A stretch of 64,000 nt of DNA from Bradyrhizobium sp. AZCC 1693 (GCF_036924745.1 NZ_JAZHSD010000001.1:4650001-4714000), one strand, 5' to 3'. Positions 1 through 9,842 are shown, counted from the first letter of the stretch. Translations and numbers: made by a program. Notes: generated from the letters alone by a model not told the origin.

Positions 1-646
1 GCGTCGCCGAGGTCAGGATCAGCGCGTTTTCCGGCGCGGAGATCGGGGCGAGCCCGTGCGAGTAGGAGCGGAAGCGGCGTTCATAGGGGTTGCGGCGGGA
101 GGCGTCGACGACGACGAGCTTGGCCTTGGCGCCCTTCTCGGTCATCGCGTCCAGCACCTGTTCGATGGAGACGCCGTCGCGGCGGACGTCGGCTTCCTTC
201 CAGATCGCGGCATCGACCGGAATCATGAAGCTCTCGCGGCCGACCTGGACGCCATAGCCGCCGAAGAACAGCATCGCCACGGTGTCCTGCTTGATCTTGG
301 CCTTGAGCCGGACAATGGCGCGGGCCATGTCGTCCTTGGTGGCGTCCTCGACCACGTCGACGTCAAAACCCTTGGCGCGCAGGGCGGCGGTGAGGCCGCG
401 GGCATCGTTGATCGGCTGGGCGAGCGGCGCCGACGCATCCGGGTAGTGACCGTTGCCGATCACCAGCGCAACGCGGCTGGCTGACGTGCCGATCGAGCCG
501 GTCTGCTCGGTTCCGATCGCCTTGGCGGCGTCGAGCGAGCGCTTGTTCAACGCGGCATGGGCGCCGATCGCCAGCGACACCAGGCCGACAAACGCAACGG
601 CAATGGTGACGGTGCGGCGGGAGATGCGGAGCTGACCGAGGTTCAT
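1..646 (-). CDS. Caspase-fold (peptidase C14-like) protein, catalytic dyad replaced; 3' end outside window
   Basis: About 215 codons are visible, running off the left edge of the window. The ATG at 646 gives a short N-terminal hydrophobic segment (residues 13-32), so a membrane anchor or signal is likely. From about residue 58 the sequence matches the caspase p20 core: a first strand RVALVIGNGHY, then NDA at 80-82, then the strand AMLFFGGYG (residues 124-132) and LVVVDASRRNP (177-187). In active caspases and metacaspases these last two carry the catalytic His (GHG) and Cys (DACR). Here the positions read Tyr131 and Ser183. This is known family biology: prokaryotic homologues with a Tyr/Ser pair exist and are thought not to be classical cysteine proteases. 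What the missing C-terminal part holds cannot be seen. It is transcribed away from the frameshifted gene at 1023. Confidence 0.8.
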   Translation of the reverse strand, partial: MNLGQLRISRRTVTIAVAFVGLVSLAIGAHAALNKRSLDAAKAIGTEQTGSIGTSASRVALVIGNGHYPDASAPLAQPINDARGLTAALRAKGFDVDVVEDATKDDMARAIVRLKAKIKQDTVAMLFFGGYGVQVGRESFMIPVDAAIWKEADVRRDGVSIEQVLDAMTEKGAKAKLVVVDASRRNPYERRFRSYSHGLAPISAPENALILTSAT

Positions 647-877
647 CGCGTTACCATTCCCAAGTTTATTCAAAGGCACCAAACAAAGACCGCGCCAGTT
701 AGTCGCGTCCAGACCGTTCAGGTTTGAAGGGGTTGCAAGGTGTGTGCCGTCGAATTGCGCTCAATTTGCGGCACCGCAACAACCGGGCTTTTAGCCTGCC
801 GGGCCCTCCCGAACAACCTCATTTGCCGCATGGAGCCTATTGCCTCCCAATACTGGCGGAAGGTTAATTCCAGTTAA

Positions 878-891
878 GTGACCTAGATCAC
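878..891. promoter_or_regulatory. CRP/FNR-type palindrome GTGACCTAGATCAC
   Basis: The palindrome GTGA-N6-TCAC sits in the 376-base gap between the divergent genes at 646 and 1023, and is followed by ATTTG. It fits the general CRP-superfamily half-site arrangement. An almost identical 16-mer, differing at one central base, lies at 47320. Which of the two genes it controls, and which regulator binds, is inference. The rest of this gap shows no gene. Confidence 0.45.
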
Positions 892-1022
892 ATTTGTATT
901 TTTCGCGGATTTGTCTAGTTTTCAAGGGCTTGCAGGCCCGATCCGGCCGGCGGTGGCCGCCTTAAGTAATATGCCATGCTTAACGCGACCCTTCCTTCAC
1001 CGTTCCGGCGGAAAGAAACTGC

Positions 1023-2760
1023 ATGGGCTTCCACACCATTGCCGGCGCCGCATTTCGGGCGCTGACCGCGCGGAAAGACGGCCCCTCGCTGTACGACGTC
1101 TGCGATCCCGTGCTGCTCAAATACCGCGACGGCGACCCCCATCTCGGCAAGTTCTATCGCACGGCGCTGGGTAACCCGGCGCTGCGGCCGCTGCTGCGGC
1201 GGACCGGGCTGCCCGCGCTGCGGGACGCGAAGCGGCTCGGCACCTTGCAGGAGGCGCTGCGGCGGGCGCGCGACGATGCCGAGCCGGATTGGGCCGCGGT
1301 CGGCGCCCCGATCGCCGAACTGATGGCCGAGATCGGGGTGAACCACCCCTCCCCGCCGCCGGCGGCGGCGACGGGCCGGCCGTCCGGGCTAGCCGAGATC
1401 GACCGGGTGATCCGCCGCTGCGGCGCCCACCTCCTGGGCTCGTTCGCCAAAAACGGCTTCATCCCGACCTATGCCGCCTTCAACCTGATCGGCGATCCCG
1501 ACATCGGCGGGCGCGAGATGCTGATGGCGCTGACCGGGCTGAACTCGCGCGGCTACAAGAACTCGACGCTGTTGTTCAACCTGGCGCGGATCTTCATCGC
1601 GCATTCCCGCGGCCCGCGCCCTGATCAACCCGCCCTGGAGGGGGATCGCCGAGCCGATGTGGCAGCCGATGCAGATCCGCCACCGCTCGGCCTATTACGA
1701 CGCCTTCTTCACCGAGGCGCTCTTGAGTTATGTCGAGACCGGGCTGGCATCGGCCGATGAGGCCGCGGCGTCGCGGCGCGCAATTTCGGAGATGGTGGAT
1801 TTCTGCCTGAAGACCTCAGCCGAGGAAGTGTCCTCGCATGACGGCGCCACGGTGCGCGTGATCACGGCCCTGGCTCCGCTGCCGCATCCGCGCTTCTCGC
1901 GTTTCTTCGCCCAGATCAAGCAGGATTTGGGCTTCGGCATCTACGTGCCGGACTGCGACACCACCGCGTGCTCGTTCTCGGCGGCGACCCAGGCAGGCTC
2001 CACCGATCCGATCCTCGACCAGCCGCTTTTGGATTTCTACCGCGGCTATCAGGTGCGCGAGGGCGCCAATGAGCCGCGCGTCACCGTCCCGCTCAACGAC
2101 AACATCGATTACGAGGGCGGCGTCGTCACCTGGATCGACAATCTCGCGGGCGACCGTCCCTACGGCAACGACCTCGATCCTACGCTCAACCTTGACATTC
2201 TCGAAGTCTCATTCCGCAATCTGAAGCGCTGGAAGATTTTGGAGACGCCGCAGCGGCTGGAGACGGTGCATCGCATCCTGGGCTTCCAGCGGCGGCTGGT
2301 GGAAAGCGGCGCCTTCGCCAACCCGCGCTCGCACATCTATTACCTGCCGGAACTCTACTCCGCCTATTTCGGCCGCTGCCATGCTGCGTTCATGGCATTG
2401 CCTGATGCGGCACGGCGGGCGATCGATCCGGACGGCACGTTCGCCTTCATCCGCGGGCGCGTGCTCGCCTATGTCGAGGGGGAATTGATCGCGCGCGAGA
2501 TGAACCCGTTCGACGCCGCGCTGGCGCTGATAGCGCTGGCGCATCTCGGCGCCGACGTTTCGACCTTCGCGCCGGCGCTCAACTGCATCACAGCCCATCT
2601 CGGCGAAGGCGGCAGGCATGGGCCCTACAAGGCCTATGAATGGAACAAGATGAAGACGCCGACGCGGATTCTCGTCGGCGGACCCGAGGTGACGTCGGCG
2701 TTTGTGTTGATGGGATTGGCGCTGGCGCGAGGCGCGATGATCAAGGATTCGAGCGGCTAA
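1023..2760 (+). pseudogene. Frameshifted alpha-helical protein with a DxDTTA motif (terpene-cyclase-like toroid?)
   Basis: Two adjoining frames make one protein of about 579 residues. The first runs from ATG 1023 with sensible sequence to about 1611. The second is open from about 1612 and reads ALINPPWRGIAEPMW to the stop at 2760. The switch corresponds to one extra base in the GC run at 1605-1620. The second half contains PDCDTTACSFSAA (near base 1951), which resembles the DxDDTA acid motif of class II terpene/squalene-hopene cyclases, and repeated helical segments that suggest an alpha/alpha toroid fold. I do not recognise the family with certainty; it is commonly left as hypothetical. Function as a cyclase is inference only. 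The break may be a true mutation or a sequencing error. Confidence 0.6.
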
Positions 2761-2910
2761 CATCGCTCGTCATACCCCGCGCATGCGGGACGCAGGTAGG
2801 GCGGCAGCGAGGTGTCGCAATGACGGGAAGTTGAAAGCGATGCGACGTTCCGGCTCTGGCAAGATGGCCCCTTTGTCCGCACTATCCGCATCATTCCGCG
2901 GGGGCTACCG

Positions 2911-3642
2911 ATGAATTTACGGAAATTGCTGTCCGCCGTTTTGCTGCTGTCGCTCCCCGCCATCGCGCAGGCGGCCGACATCACCGGCGTCCCGAAAATC
3001 CGCGAAGGCGATCAGCTCCAGATCGGCAACACCCGCATTCGTCTCGGCGGCATCGACGCGCCGTCCGTCGATCAGCTCTGCCTCAACACCAAAAGCGAGC
3101 GCTGGACCTGCGGAGCCGCCGCGCGCGACGAACTGATCAAGCGCTTCGGCGGCAAAAGCTGGACCTGTCATACCCGGGCGGTAACCGACCGCCGCGGCCG
3201 CACGGTGGCGCGCTGCGAGGCCGACGGCGAGGACATCCAGAAATGGCTGGTGTCGAACGGCTGGGCGCTGGCGCTGACCCGCCTCTCGCACGACTACGAA
3301 GGCGACGAGAAGGCTGCGCGCGAGGCCAAGGCCGGGATGTGGCAGGGCGCGTTCATCGCGCCGTGGGACTGGCGTGTCCGCAACAAGAAGACCGCCATTC
3401 TCGGCGCGGTCAAGCCCCCGGAGAATGCCAGGGCGATCCTGCTGGCTTCGGCATCCGGTTCGGTGGCGCCCTCGCCCGACTGCACCATCAAGGGCAATGT
3501 CAACCGGTCCGGCGAATGCATCTATCACCAGCCGACGAGCCGCTGGTATGCGAAGATCGAGATGAAGATCTCCAAGGGTACGCGCTGGTTCTGCTCGGTC
3601 GAGGAGGCCGAAGCCGCCGGCTGCCGCGAGACGCGGCGGTAG
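2911..3642 (+). CDS. Secreted thermonuclease-family (SNase-like) protein
   Basis: A 243-residue protein with a clear Sec signal peptide (about residues 1-21, cleaved near AQA/AD). The staphylococcal-nuclease-like OB fold follows: IRLGGIDAPSVDQLC at about 43-57 is the strand carrying the conserved Arg and Asp residues. TDRRGRTVARCEADGEDIQKWLVSNGWAL supplies the second conserved block, with WQGAFIAPWDWR closing the domain. The last 60 residues form a Cys-containing tail (DCTIKGN, GECIYH, WFCSVEEAEAAGCR) typical of the longer rhizobial members. It would act outside the inner membrane, as a phosphodiesterase on nucleic acids if active. It stands alone, with its own upstream region and a repeat element immediately after the stop. 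Confidence 0.85.
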   Translation: MNLRKLLSAVLLLSLPAIAQAADITGVPKIREGDQLQIGNTRIRLGGIDAPSVDQLCLNTKSERWTCGAAARDELIKRFGGKSWTCHTRAVTDRRGRTVARCEADGEDIQKWLVSNGWALALTRLSHDYEGDEKAAREAKAGMWQGAFIAPWDWRVRNKKTAILGAVKPPENARAILLASASGSVAPSPDCTIKGNVNRSGECIYHQPTSRWYAKIEMKISKGTRWFCSVEEAEAAGCRETRR

Positions 3643-3651
3643 TTTTTTAAC

Positions 3652-3792
3652 CTCGCCCCGCTTGCGGGGAGAGGTCGAATTCTCGCGCAGCGAGAATTCG
3701 GGTGAGGGGGTACAGGTCCATCCATTGATATCGGATTCGCGGAGAGAGCCCCTCACCCCGACCCTCTCCCCGTAAGAACGGGGCGAGGGAGA
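3652..3792. repeat. Palindromic intergenic repeat, family with CCCCGCTTGCGGGGAGAGG ends
   Basis: This GC-rich element starts with the hairpin CCCCGCTTGCGGGG and has an inner hairpin around GAATTCTCGC/GCGAGAATTC. It ends in CTCACCCCGACCCTCTCCCC followed by a second hairpin. The same family is seen at 9843, 18054 and 57222, so it is a dispersed extragenic repeat. It may also stop transcription from the nuclease gene. Confidence 0.75.
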
Positions 3793-3802
3793 ACGATCTG
3801 CC

Positions 3803-4639
3803 GTGCCAGAAACTCAAACCGATCCACGATTGCGGCGACGACGGCGCGGCGGGATGCGGCGCGCGGTGATGCTTACGCTCGTCATCCTCGGCGGCTACGG
3901 CCTGCTCGCTTATTTGGTGCTGCCGGGGTTCTGGACGCATTACGAGCATCAGCGCGGGCTCGCCGACATGCCGATGGTGACGCGGACCGCACAGGGCATC
4001 CCCGGCGATCCCATGAATGTCGGGCTGATCGGCGACATCGGCGACGTGGTCTGCGCGATGCACGCGGCCGGCTGGTATCCGGCCGACCGGATCACGCTGA
4101 AATCCTCGATCGAGATCGTCGGCAGCGTGCTGCTGGATCGTCCCTACAAGGACGCGCCGGTGAGCAATCTCTATTATCTCGGCCGCCGCGAGGATCTCGC
4201 CTATGAAAAGCCGATCGGGACCAGCGCCGACCAGCGCAACCATGTGCGCTACTGGAAGGTGCTGGAGAGCGGCGCGGAAAAGCGTCCGGTCTGGCTTGGC
4301 GCTGCGACGCAGGATCGCGGCGTCGGCGTCAGCAGATACACTGCTGCGGTCACGCACCACATCGGCCCCGATCTCGACGCCGAGCGCGCGCTGCTTGCGG
4401 CCGATCTGGAAAGCGCCGGCATGGTCGAGGCCAAATATCAGGTCACCGGCATCGGACCGACGATTGCGGGCCATAATGGCGGCGGCGACCTCTATTACAC
4501 CGACGGCGAAATCTGGGTGCTGCGGCTGGTCGAAGCCTGCAAGAAGCGCGAGGGGCCTGCGGTGACGATCCCGAGCCCGCCGGCAACCGAATTGAAGGAT
4601 CAGATCTGGCGCGCGATCGCCAACGCGGTGGGGAAATAG
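3803..4639 (+). CDS. LssY C-terminal domain membrane protein
   Basis: A 278-residue protein with a GTG start preceded by the purine-rich GAGGGAGAAC. An Arg-rich N-terminus leads into one transmembrane helix (about residues 20-42, VMLTLVILGGYGLLAYLVL). The remainder is soluble and matches the LssY_C domain: DPMNVGLIGD, then AMHAAGWYPADRI, LYYLGRREDLAYEK, RNHVRYWK, PVWLGAATQD and ITGIGPT-type segments. The domain is found in type I secretion-linked LssY and in PAP2 phosphatase fusions; its biochemical role is not established. Here it is a stand-alone single-pass protein between repeat elements, so context adds nothing. Confidence 0.75.
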   Translation: MPETQTDPRLRRRRRGGMRRAVMLTLVILGGYGLLAYLVLPGFWTHYEHQRGLADMPMVTRTAQGIPGDPMNVGLIGDIGDVVCAMHAAGWYPADRITLKSSIEIVGSVLLDRPYKDAPVSNLYYLGRREDLAYEKPIGTSADQRNHVRYWKVLESGAEKRPVWLGAATQDRGVGVSRYTAAVTHHIGPDLDAERALLAADLESAGMVEAKYQVTGIGPTIAGHNGGGDLYYTDGEIWVLRLVEACKKREGPAVTIPSPPATELKDQIWRAIANAVGK

Positions 4640-4839
4640 CTACGTGCAGCGAGTGCGAGGAGCGGAGCAATCAGTGCAATTTGATCTTTTTTGCGGCTCT
4701 GGACTGCCTCGCAGAGCCTGTCATCGGGCGCACATTTGTGTGACCCGGTGGCTCGCAATGACGGCTCCAATCCAATATTATGATACCCAAACCTCATGCG
4801 CTTCGATTCCGCGTACCTACCCATAAGGAAAACCAAAAA

Positions 4840-6024
4840 ATGACCGTTCGCGCGGGCCGGGAATTTCTGGCCATCCCCGGACCCACCACCATGCCCGACG
4901 AAGTGCTGCAGGCGATGCATCGCCCGGCGCTCGATATCTATTCCGAACAGATGCTGGAACTGACCGACAGCCTGCTCGCCGATCTCTCGAAACTGTTCGC
5001 GACCAAGGGCAAATCCTACATCTACATCGCCAACGGCCATGGCGCATGGGAAGCGACGCTTTCCAACGTGCTGTCGCGCGGCGACAAGCTCTTGGTGCTG
5101 GAAAGCGGACGCTTTGCGATCGGCTGGGGCCAGGCGGCGGCGGCGATGGGCGTCGAGGTCGAGGTGCTGAAGGGCGACTGGCGCCGTGCGATCCGTCCCG
5201 CCGAGGTCGAGGCGCGGCTGAAGCAGGACAAGGAGCATACCATCAAGGCGATCGTCGCGGTGCAGGTCGATACCGCCTCGGGCGCCTATAACGACGTCGA
5301 AGCGATCGGCAAGGCGATCAAATCGACCGGGCATCCCGCGCTGTTCATGGTCGATACCGTGGCCTCGCTCGGCTGCATGCCGTTCGAGATGGACAAATGG
5401 GGCATCGACGTCGCGATGTCCGGCTCGCAGAAGGGCCTGATGACGCCGCCGGGCCTGGGCTTCGTCGCCGCCAACGACCGCGCCCGCGCGGTGCACAGAC
5501 GCGCCAATCTGCGCACGCCCTATTGGGACTGGACCGAGCGCGAAGGAGCTGAGCACTATCGCAAATATGCCGGCACCGCGCCGGTGCATCTGCTGTTCGC
5601 GCTGCGCAAGGCGATCGACATGCTGCATGTCGAGGGACTTGAAAACGCCTTTCTGCGTCATCGCCTGCTCGCCGAAGCGGTGCGCCGCGCGGTGGCGGCG
5701 TGGTCCGAGGGCCAGGTGCTTGGCTTCAATATTGCGGAGGCCAATGAGCGCTCCAACACGGTGACGACGGTGACGATGAACGGCTTTGATCCGGCCGCGC
5801 TGCAGCGCTACTGCAAGGACAAATGCGGCGTGGTGCTGGGCACCGGCATCGGCGATCTCTCCGGCCAGGCTTTCCGGATCGCCCATATGGGCCATGTGAA
5901 TGCGCCGATGATTTTGGGCACGCTCGGCGTCATCGAAGTCGGCCTCAACGCGCTCAATATTCCCCATGGCAAGGGCGGAACCGAGGCCGCGATCGAGTAT
6001 CTCGGCGAGAGTGTCGGGGCGTGA
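4840..6024 (+). CDS. Class V aminotransferase, serine-glyoxylate/alanine-glyoxylate type
   Basis: A 394-residue PLP enzyme. I place the start at ATG 4840 because an AAGGAA ribosome site lies just upstream and the family begins with GREFLAIPGPT. The PLP-binding Lys is K198 in SGSQKGLMTPPG. Other family marks are NGHGAWEATLSN (65-77), VDTVASLGCMPFEMDKWGIDV and the C-terminal GLNALN. The reaction is transfer of the amino group of serine or alanine to glyoxylate, giving hydroxypyruvate or pyruvate plus glycine, as used in the serine cycle and photorespiratory-type glycolate metabolism. No serine-cycle partners lie next to it, so which amino donor it uses is open. Confidence 0.85.
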   Translation: MTVRAGREFLAIPGPTTMPDEVLQAMHRPALDIYSEQMLELTDSLLADLSKLFATKGKSYIYIANGHGAWEATLSNVLSRGDKLLVLESGRFAIGWGQAAAAMGVEVEVLKGDWRRAIRPAEVEARLKQDKEHTIKAIVAVQVDTASGAYNDVEAIGKAIKSTGHPALFMVDTVASLGCMPFEMDKWGIDVAMSGSQKGLMTPPGLGFVAANDRARAVHRRANLRTPYWDWTEREGAEHYRKYAGTAPVHLLFALRKAIDMLHVEGLENAFLRHRLLAEAVRRAVAAWSEGQVLGFNIAEANERSNTVTTVTMNGFDPAALQRYCKDKCGVVLGTGIGDLSGQAFRIAHMGHVNAPMILGTLGVIEVGLNALNIPHGKGGTEAAIEYLGESVGA

Positions 6025-6373
6025 GCCTTATCCGTTCAGGCCGTTGATTGTATTAACTGTCGTCCCTGCCTTGTGCGCAATTGCGCGCGGGCGCAGGGCC
6101 ATATTCACCGCTGCAAATTGTGAGAAGAGCCGTCCGCCGATGTGCCCCTTCCAGGGGCCGCGGCGTATGGTCCCGGCTCAAGGCCGGGACGACAGGTGGA
6201 TAGGCCATCGGCTCTCTACTTCGTCGTCCCCGAGAATGCAGGACCCACAACCACCGTCGCCAGTGTGAGAACAGCCGTCTGCCGATGTGGCCCGCCTGAA
6301 TTGCTGAGTTGGGTTAGAGCATTCTTAGGCTTTGGCCTCTAGTCGTAGAATTGCAGGATGTGAGGCCATAGCA
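6025..6373. other. Intergenic stretch with small CCCGGC palindromes
   Basis: About 350 bases without a convincing gene. A stem GTCCCGG/CCGGGAC (6170-6190) flanked by GACGAC is a short REP-like palindrome, and a related piece recurs near 7515-7535 after the next gene. Two short stretches (GAGAAGAGCCGTCCGCCGATGTG near 6121 and GAGAACAGCCGTCTGCCGATGTG near 6267) are imperfect copies of each other. Confidence 0.5.
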
Positions 6374-7447
6374 ATGTCGGTTACATCGGGGATCGCAAAG
6401 CGCACGGCTGCTTCAGACGCTAACGGTCTGACCGTCGATCCGATCCGCCTTCAAAGTGTCATGGGCCGCTGGCTGATGTTCAGCGACTATGGCGTAGCTG
6501 CGCAGCGCCACATGGCCGTCGTCTGGTCTTGTGTGTTGGGATGCGTGCTTGCCGACGCGGTCTGGCTGCCGAATTCCAAACTTGCCTTCCCGTCCTCGAA
6601 CTGGCCAGGTCTTTTACTCAGCATCGCTTGCTGCGCGCTCGCCGGCGCCTTTCTCGCTATTGCATCAAACCGCCTTCGGAGCGACGAGAGCCGTCCGGCT
6701 ATCGTACTGCGAAGCGCTTTGATCCGAACGGAGTTGCTGTGGCAAGCCGCGCTTCCGATCGGCTCGCTGCTCGTCGCCGGAGTCACACTCAGCTATTTGA
6801 TTACGTCGGCGGACCTGCCGTTGCGGGATGCGCCGTTGGCGCGTCTCGATCGCGATATCGGTTTCGACTGGCTGCGCTTTCTGGATGCGACGAATTCCAC
6901 CCCGTTTTTCGCGGCATTGCTTGTCAAGGCCTACAACACGACCGGTCCGGTCTCCCAGTTGGTTATCGTCTGGCTGGCCCTGAACCGGCGCGGCGAGCGG
7001 CTTGCAGAATTCATCGCCGTTCTCAGCCTGAGCACGATCGGGGTATGCGTCGGCATGTGGCTGGTGCCGGCGGCAGGTGGCTTCGCATATTATGGACCCG
7101 GGCCGCAACTTGTCGGGAATTTCTCCGCGCTGGGAGAGATGTGGCCCTTCGCGCGCGATTTCACTGCGCTGCGAAACGGAACGCTCCTGGTGATCGATCT
7201 GTCGGCGCTTCACGGTGTGGTCAGCTTTCCCTCGTTCCACACTATGCTGGGTGTCATGACCGCCTATGCGCTACGCGATACACGCTGGCTCATGATTCCG
7301 GTCTTGCTCCTGAATGGAACAATGATCGTTGCGACGCTGCCCGTGGGAGGCCACCATCTCGCTGACGTGTTGGCTGGTGCTGGACTGACCTTCGGCGCGA
7401 TACTCTTGATCCGTCGCTCAAGTAACGATCTCAAGAAGATTTCTTGA
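6374..7447 (+). CDS. PAP2-superfamily membrane phosphatase
   Basis: The ATG at 6374 gives a 357-residue protein; an in-frame upstream start at 6332 would add 14 residues but has poorer context. It is an integral membrane protein with at least six hydrophobic helices. Near the C-terminus it has the PAP2 catalytic blocks: VSFPSFHT (PSxxH-type motif) and GGHHLADV (HxxxD-type motif). The classic first motif KxxxxxxRP is not evident, which fits the inositolphosphotransferase-like PAP2 branch. The predicted role is hydrolysis or transfer of a lipid phosphate at the periplasmic membrane face. The substrate is unknown. It is a single gene with repeats on both sides. Confidence 0.75.
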   Translation: MSVTSGIAKRTAASDANGLTVDPIRLQSVMGRWLMFSDYGVAAQRHMAVVWSCVLGCVLADAVWLPNSKLAFPSSNWPGLLLSIACCALAGAFLAIASNRLRSDESRPAIVLRSALIRTELLWQAALPIGSLLVAGVTLSYLITSADLPLRDAPLARLDRDIGFDWLRFLDATNSTPFFAALLVKAYNTTGPVSQLVIVWLALNRRGERLAEFIAVLSLSTIGVCVGMWLVPAAGGFAYYGPGPQLVGNFSALGEMWPFARDFTALRNGTLLVIDLSALHGVVSFPSFHTMLGVMTAYALRDTRWLMIPVLLLNGTMIVATLPVGGHHLADVLAGAGLTFGAILLIRRSSNDLKKIS

Positions 7448-7650
7448 CCCGAGGCGACCGCCGGCATTCGCCCGCGACGGCACTCACCCACGTTTGATCC
7501 AAATGCGCGGCGCCCCGCCCAAGGCCGGGACGACGCGGATATTTCGTCATTTCTCACCTCCGCACCAACGCGCAGTATCGACGCGCCACATTTAGTGCGT
7601 ATACTGGCATACCAAGCCGGGCGCTGATCCGTGCACGAACAAGAGCGGGA

Positions 7651-8721
7651 GTGAGGCGATTGGCGTCGGTTGATTTACGCGGCCTGACCAAGCGATTTGG
7701 CTCGCTTACGGTGGTCGATAACGTCTCCTTGAAAATCGCCCATGGACAACTGGTCTGCCTGCTCGGGCCCTCCGGATGCGGCAAGACCACGACGCTGCGG
7801 CTGATCGCGGGTTTTCTGGAACCGTCCGACGGCGAGATCCATGTTGGCGAGCGGCTGGTGTCGTCGCGGGCGCGCACGCTGCCGCCCGAACAGCGCAACA
7901 TGTCGATGATTTTTCAGAGCTACGCGTTGTGGCCGCATATGACGGTGACCGAAAACATCGTCTACGGCCTGCGGCTGCGCAAACTCGACCGCGACACCAT
8001 CGCAAAAAAACTTGCGGCGATTTTGGCCACCACCAAGCTCGAAGCGCTGGCGCAGCGCTATCCCGGCGAACTCTCCGGCGGACAGCAACAGCGCGTCGCG
8101 CTGGCGCGCGCGCTGATCGTCGAGCCGCAGACGCTGCTGCTCGACGAGCCGCTTTCGAACCTCGACGCCAATTTGCGCGAGGAGATGCGGTTCGAAATCC
8201 GTCGCCTGCATGATGAATATCGCTACACCACCGTCTATGTCACCCACGATCAATCCGAAGCCATGACCACGGCCGACCTGATCGCGGTGATGAATGGCGG
8301 CCGGATCGACCAGCTCGGCACGCCCGAAGACATTTATGCGCGGCCTGAATCCGAATTCGTGGCCCGATTCATCGGTGCCAGCAACGTCATCAAGGGCACC
8401 GCGCTTGACGCCAACCACGTCGCCTTTGCGGGCGCGACGTTGAAGGTGGTCGGCGCGCCGCTCACATCGGGACAGGACGCCGTGGTCGCGATCCGCCAGC
8501 ACGATATTGGGCTTTCGACTCAGCCGCCGGCTTCACCAGAGAATGCGATCAAGGCGGTTGTCACGCGGCAGGTCTATCTCGGCGCCGCGCGCGACTACAT
8601 GGTCGAGATAGCCGACGGCACCAGCTTGCGCGCCACTACGCCGACCGAAACCAGCGTGCAAAAGGGCGGCGAGGTCTGGTTGACGCTGCCGCCCGAGCGC
8701 TGCCGGGCGCTGAGCCGCTAA
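7651..8721 (+). CDS. ABC transporter ATPase, ferric iron/polyamine (FbpC/PotA-like) type
   Basis: A 356-residue ATPase. Walker A is GPSGCGKTT (about residues 38-46), with the Q-loop at MSMIFQSYALWPHMTV. The signature is LSGGQQQRVALARAL, Walker B LLLDEPLSNLD and the switch His VYVTHDQSEAM. A TOBE-like C-terminal domain follows (residues about 240-350), as in the MalK/PotA/FbpC branch. GTG 7651 is used here; TTG 7660 is also possible. It is followed 26 bases later by a solute-binding protein and, beyond an insertion element, by a two-domain permease. Together these are an Fe3+-type importer. The ATPase itself looks intact. Confidence 0.85.
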   Translation: MRRLASVDLRGLTKRFGSLTVVDNVSLKIAHGQLVCLLGPSGCGKTTTLRLIAGFLEPSDGEIHVGERLVSSRARTLPPEQRNMSMIFQSYALWPHMTVTENIVYGLRLRKLDRDTIAKKLAAILATTKLEALAQRYPGELSGGQQQRVALARALIVEPQTLLLDEPLSNLDANLREEMRFEIRRLHDEYRYTTVYVTHDQSEAMTTADLIAVMNGGRIDQLGTPEDIYARPESEFVARFIGASNVIKGTALDANHVAFAGATLKVVGAPLTSGQDAVVAIRQHDIGLSTQPPASPENAIKAVVTRQVYLGAARDYMVEIADGTSLRATTPTETSVQKGGEVWLTLPPERCRALSR

Positions 8722-8747
8722 AGAAAAAAAGAAAACGGGAGGACGCG

Positions 8748-9814
8748 ATGGAGGGACGAAAACTTTCGCGGCGCGACATCCTGCAAGGCTCAGTGGCGCT
8801 GGCGGCCGGAACCGTATTCGCCTCCCCCGTTCGCGCCCAGGCGCCGGAGCCAGCCGCGATCACGCCGGCGCTGGTGGAGGCGGCGAAGAAGGAAGGCAAA
8901 CTGATCTTCTATTCGTCGATGGATCTGCCGGTCGGCGAAAAACTCGGCAAGGCGTTCGAGGCCGCCTATCCCGGCATCACCATTCAGATCGAGCGTTCCG
9001 GCTCGGAGCGGTTGTTCCAGCGGATCGACCAGGAATTCGGTTCAGGCATCCGCGCAGCCGACGTGATCAACACCTCGGATGCGTCGCACATCATTACCTG
9101 GAAGCGAAACGGTTGGTTGGCGCCATTTGTATCAGAGGATATGGCCCGGCATTTTCTTCCTGAATATCGCGACCCCGACGGCATGTCCGCCACCTCGCGG
9201 ATCTATTTGTCGTCGATCGCCTACAACACAAATCTGGTCAAGCCCGAAGACGCACCGAAGAGCTTTGCCGACCTGCTCGATCCCAAATGGGCAGGCAAGA
9301 TGGTCAAGGGTCACCCGGCCTATAGCGGCACCATCATGACCGCGACCTTCCAGCTGGTCCGTGAACTGGGCTGGGACTATCTGGAGAAGCTGTCGAAACA
9401 GCGGGTAATGCAGGTGCAGTCCTCGACCGATCCGCCGAAAAAGCTTTCGCTTGGCGAGCGCGCTGTGATGGCCGACGGCAATGAATACGGCGTCGTGCTG
9501 CTGAAGGAAGCCGGCCAACCGGTTGAGCCGATCTATCCGGCCGAAGGCGCGCCGACGATCTCGGGGCCGACGCCATCTTTGCGTCAGCGCCGCACCCAAA
9601 TGCCGCGCGGCTGTTCCAGGCCTGGCTGCACACCCGCGAGACCCAACAATTCTTCACCGACTTCACCGCACAGTATTCGGTTCACACGCAGGTGCAATCG
9701 AAGCCGGGACGGCGGAAGATTTCGGACATCAAGCTGATGAAGGAAGATGCGGAGGGCGTCGAGAAGATGGCCGAAGAAATCAAGACGCGCTATGCGCGGC
9801 TGTTCAGGGTTTGA
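8748..9814 (+). pseudogene. Iron-type periplasmic binding protein (FbpA-like), frameshifted near its C-terminus
   Basis: The protein begins with a Tat-like leader (LSRRDILQGSVALAAGTVFA) and continues as a family 1 Fe(III)-type binding protein: KEGKLIFYSSMDLPVGEKLGKAFEAAYPGI, then RLFQRIDQEF, DVINTSDASH and ADGNEYGVVLLKEAGQPVEPIYP. At about 9566 the frame changes: after TISGP the matching sequence DAIFASAPHPNAARLFQAWLH continues one frame over to a stop at 9812-9814. This equals loss of one base in a GGGGCC run. Repaired, the protein would be about 355 residues. In the frame as given it would end in about 50 unrelated residues. Its partner ATPase is upstream; the permease gene lies past IS copy 1. 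Confidence 0.8.
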
Positions 9815-9842
9815 GGATGGACGCGGCGACCCTCTCCGTCCG

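Noticed and set aside
4600..5967. 455-codon frame antisense to the aminotransferase
   Set aside because: Shadow of a well-supported PLP enzyme; low-complexity His/Arg-rich product.
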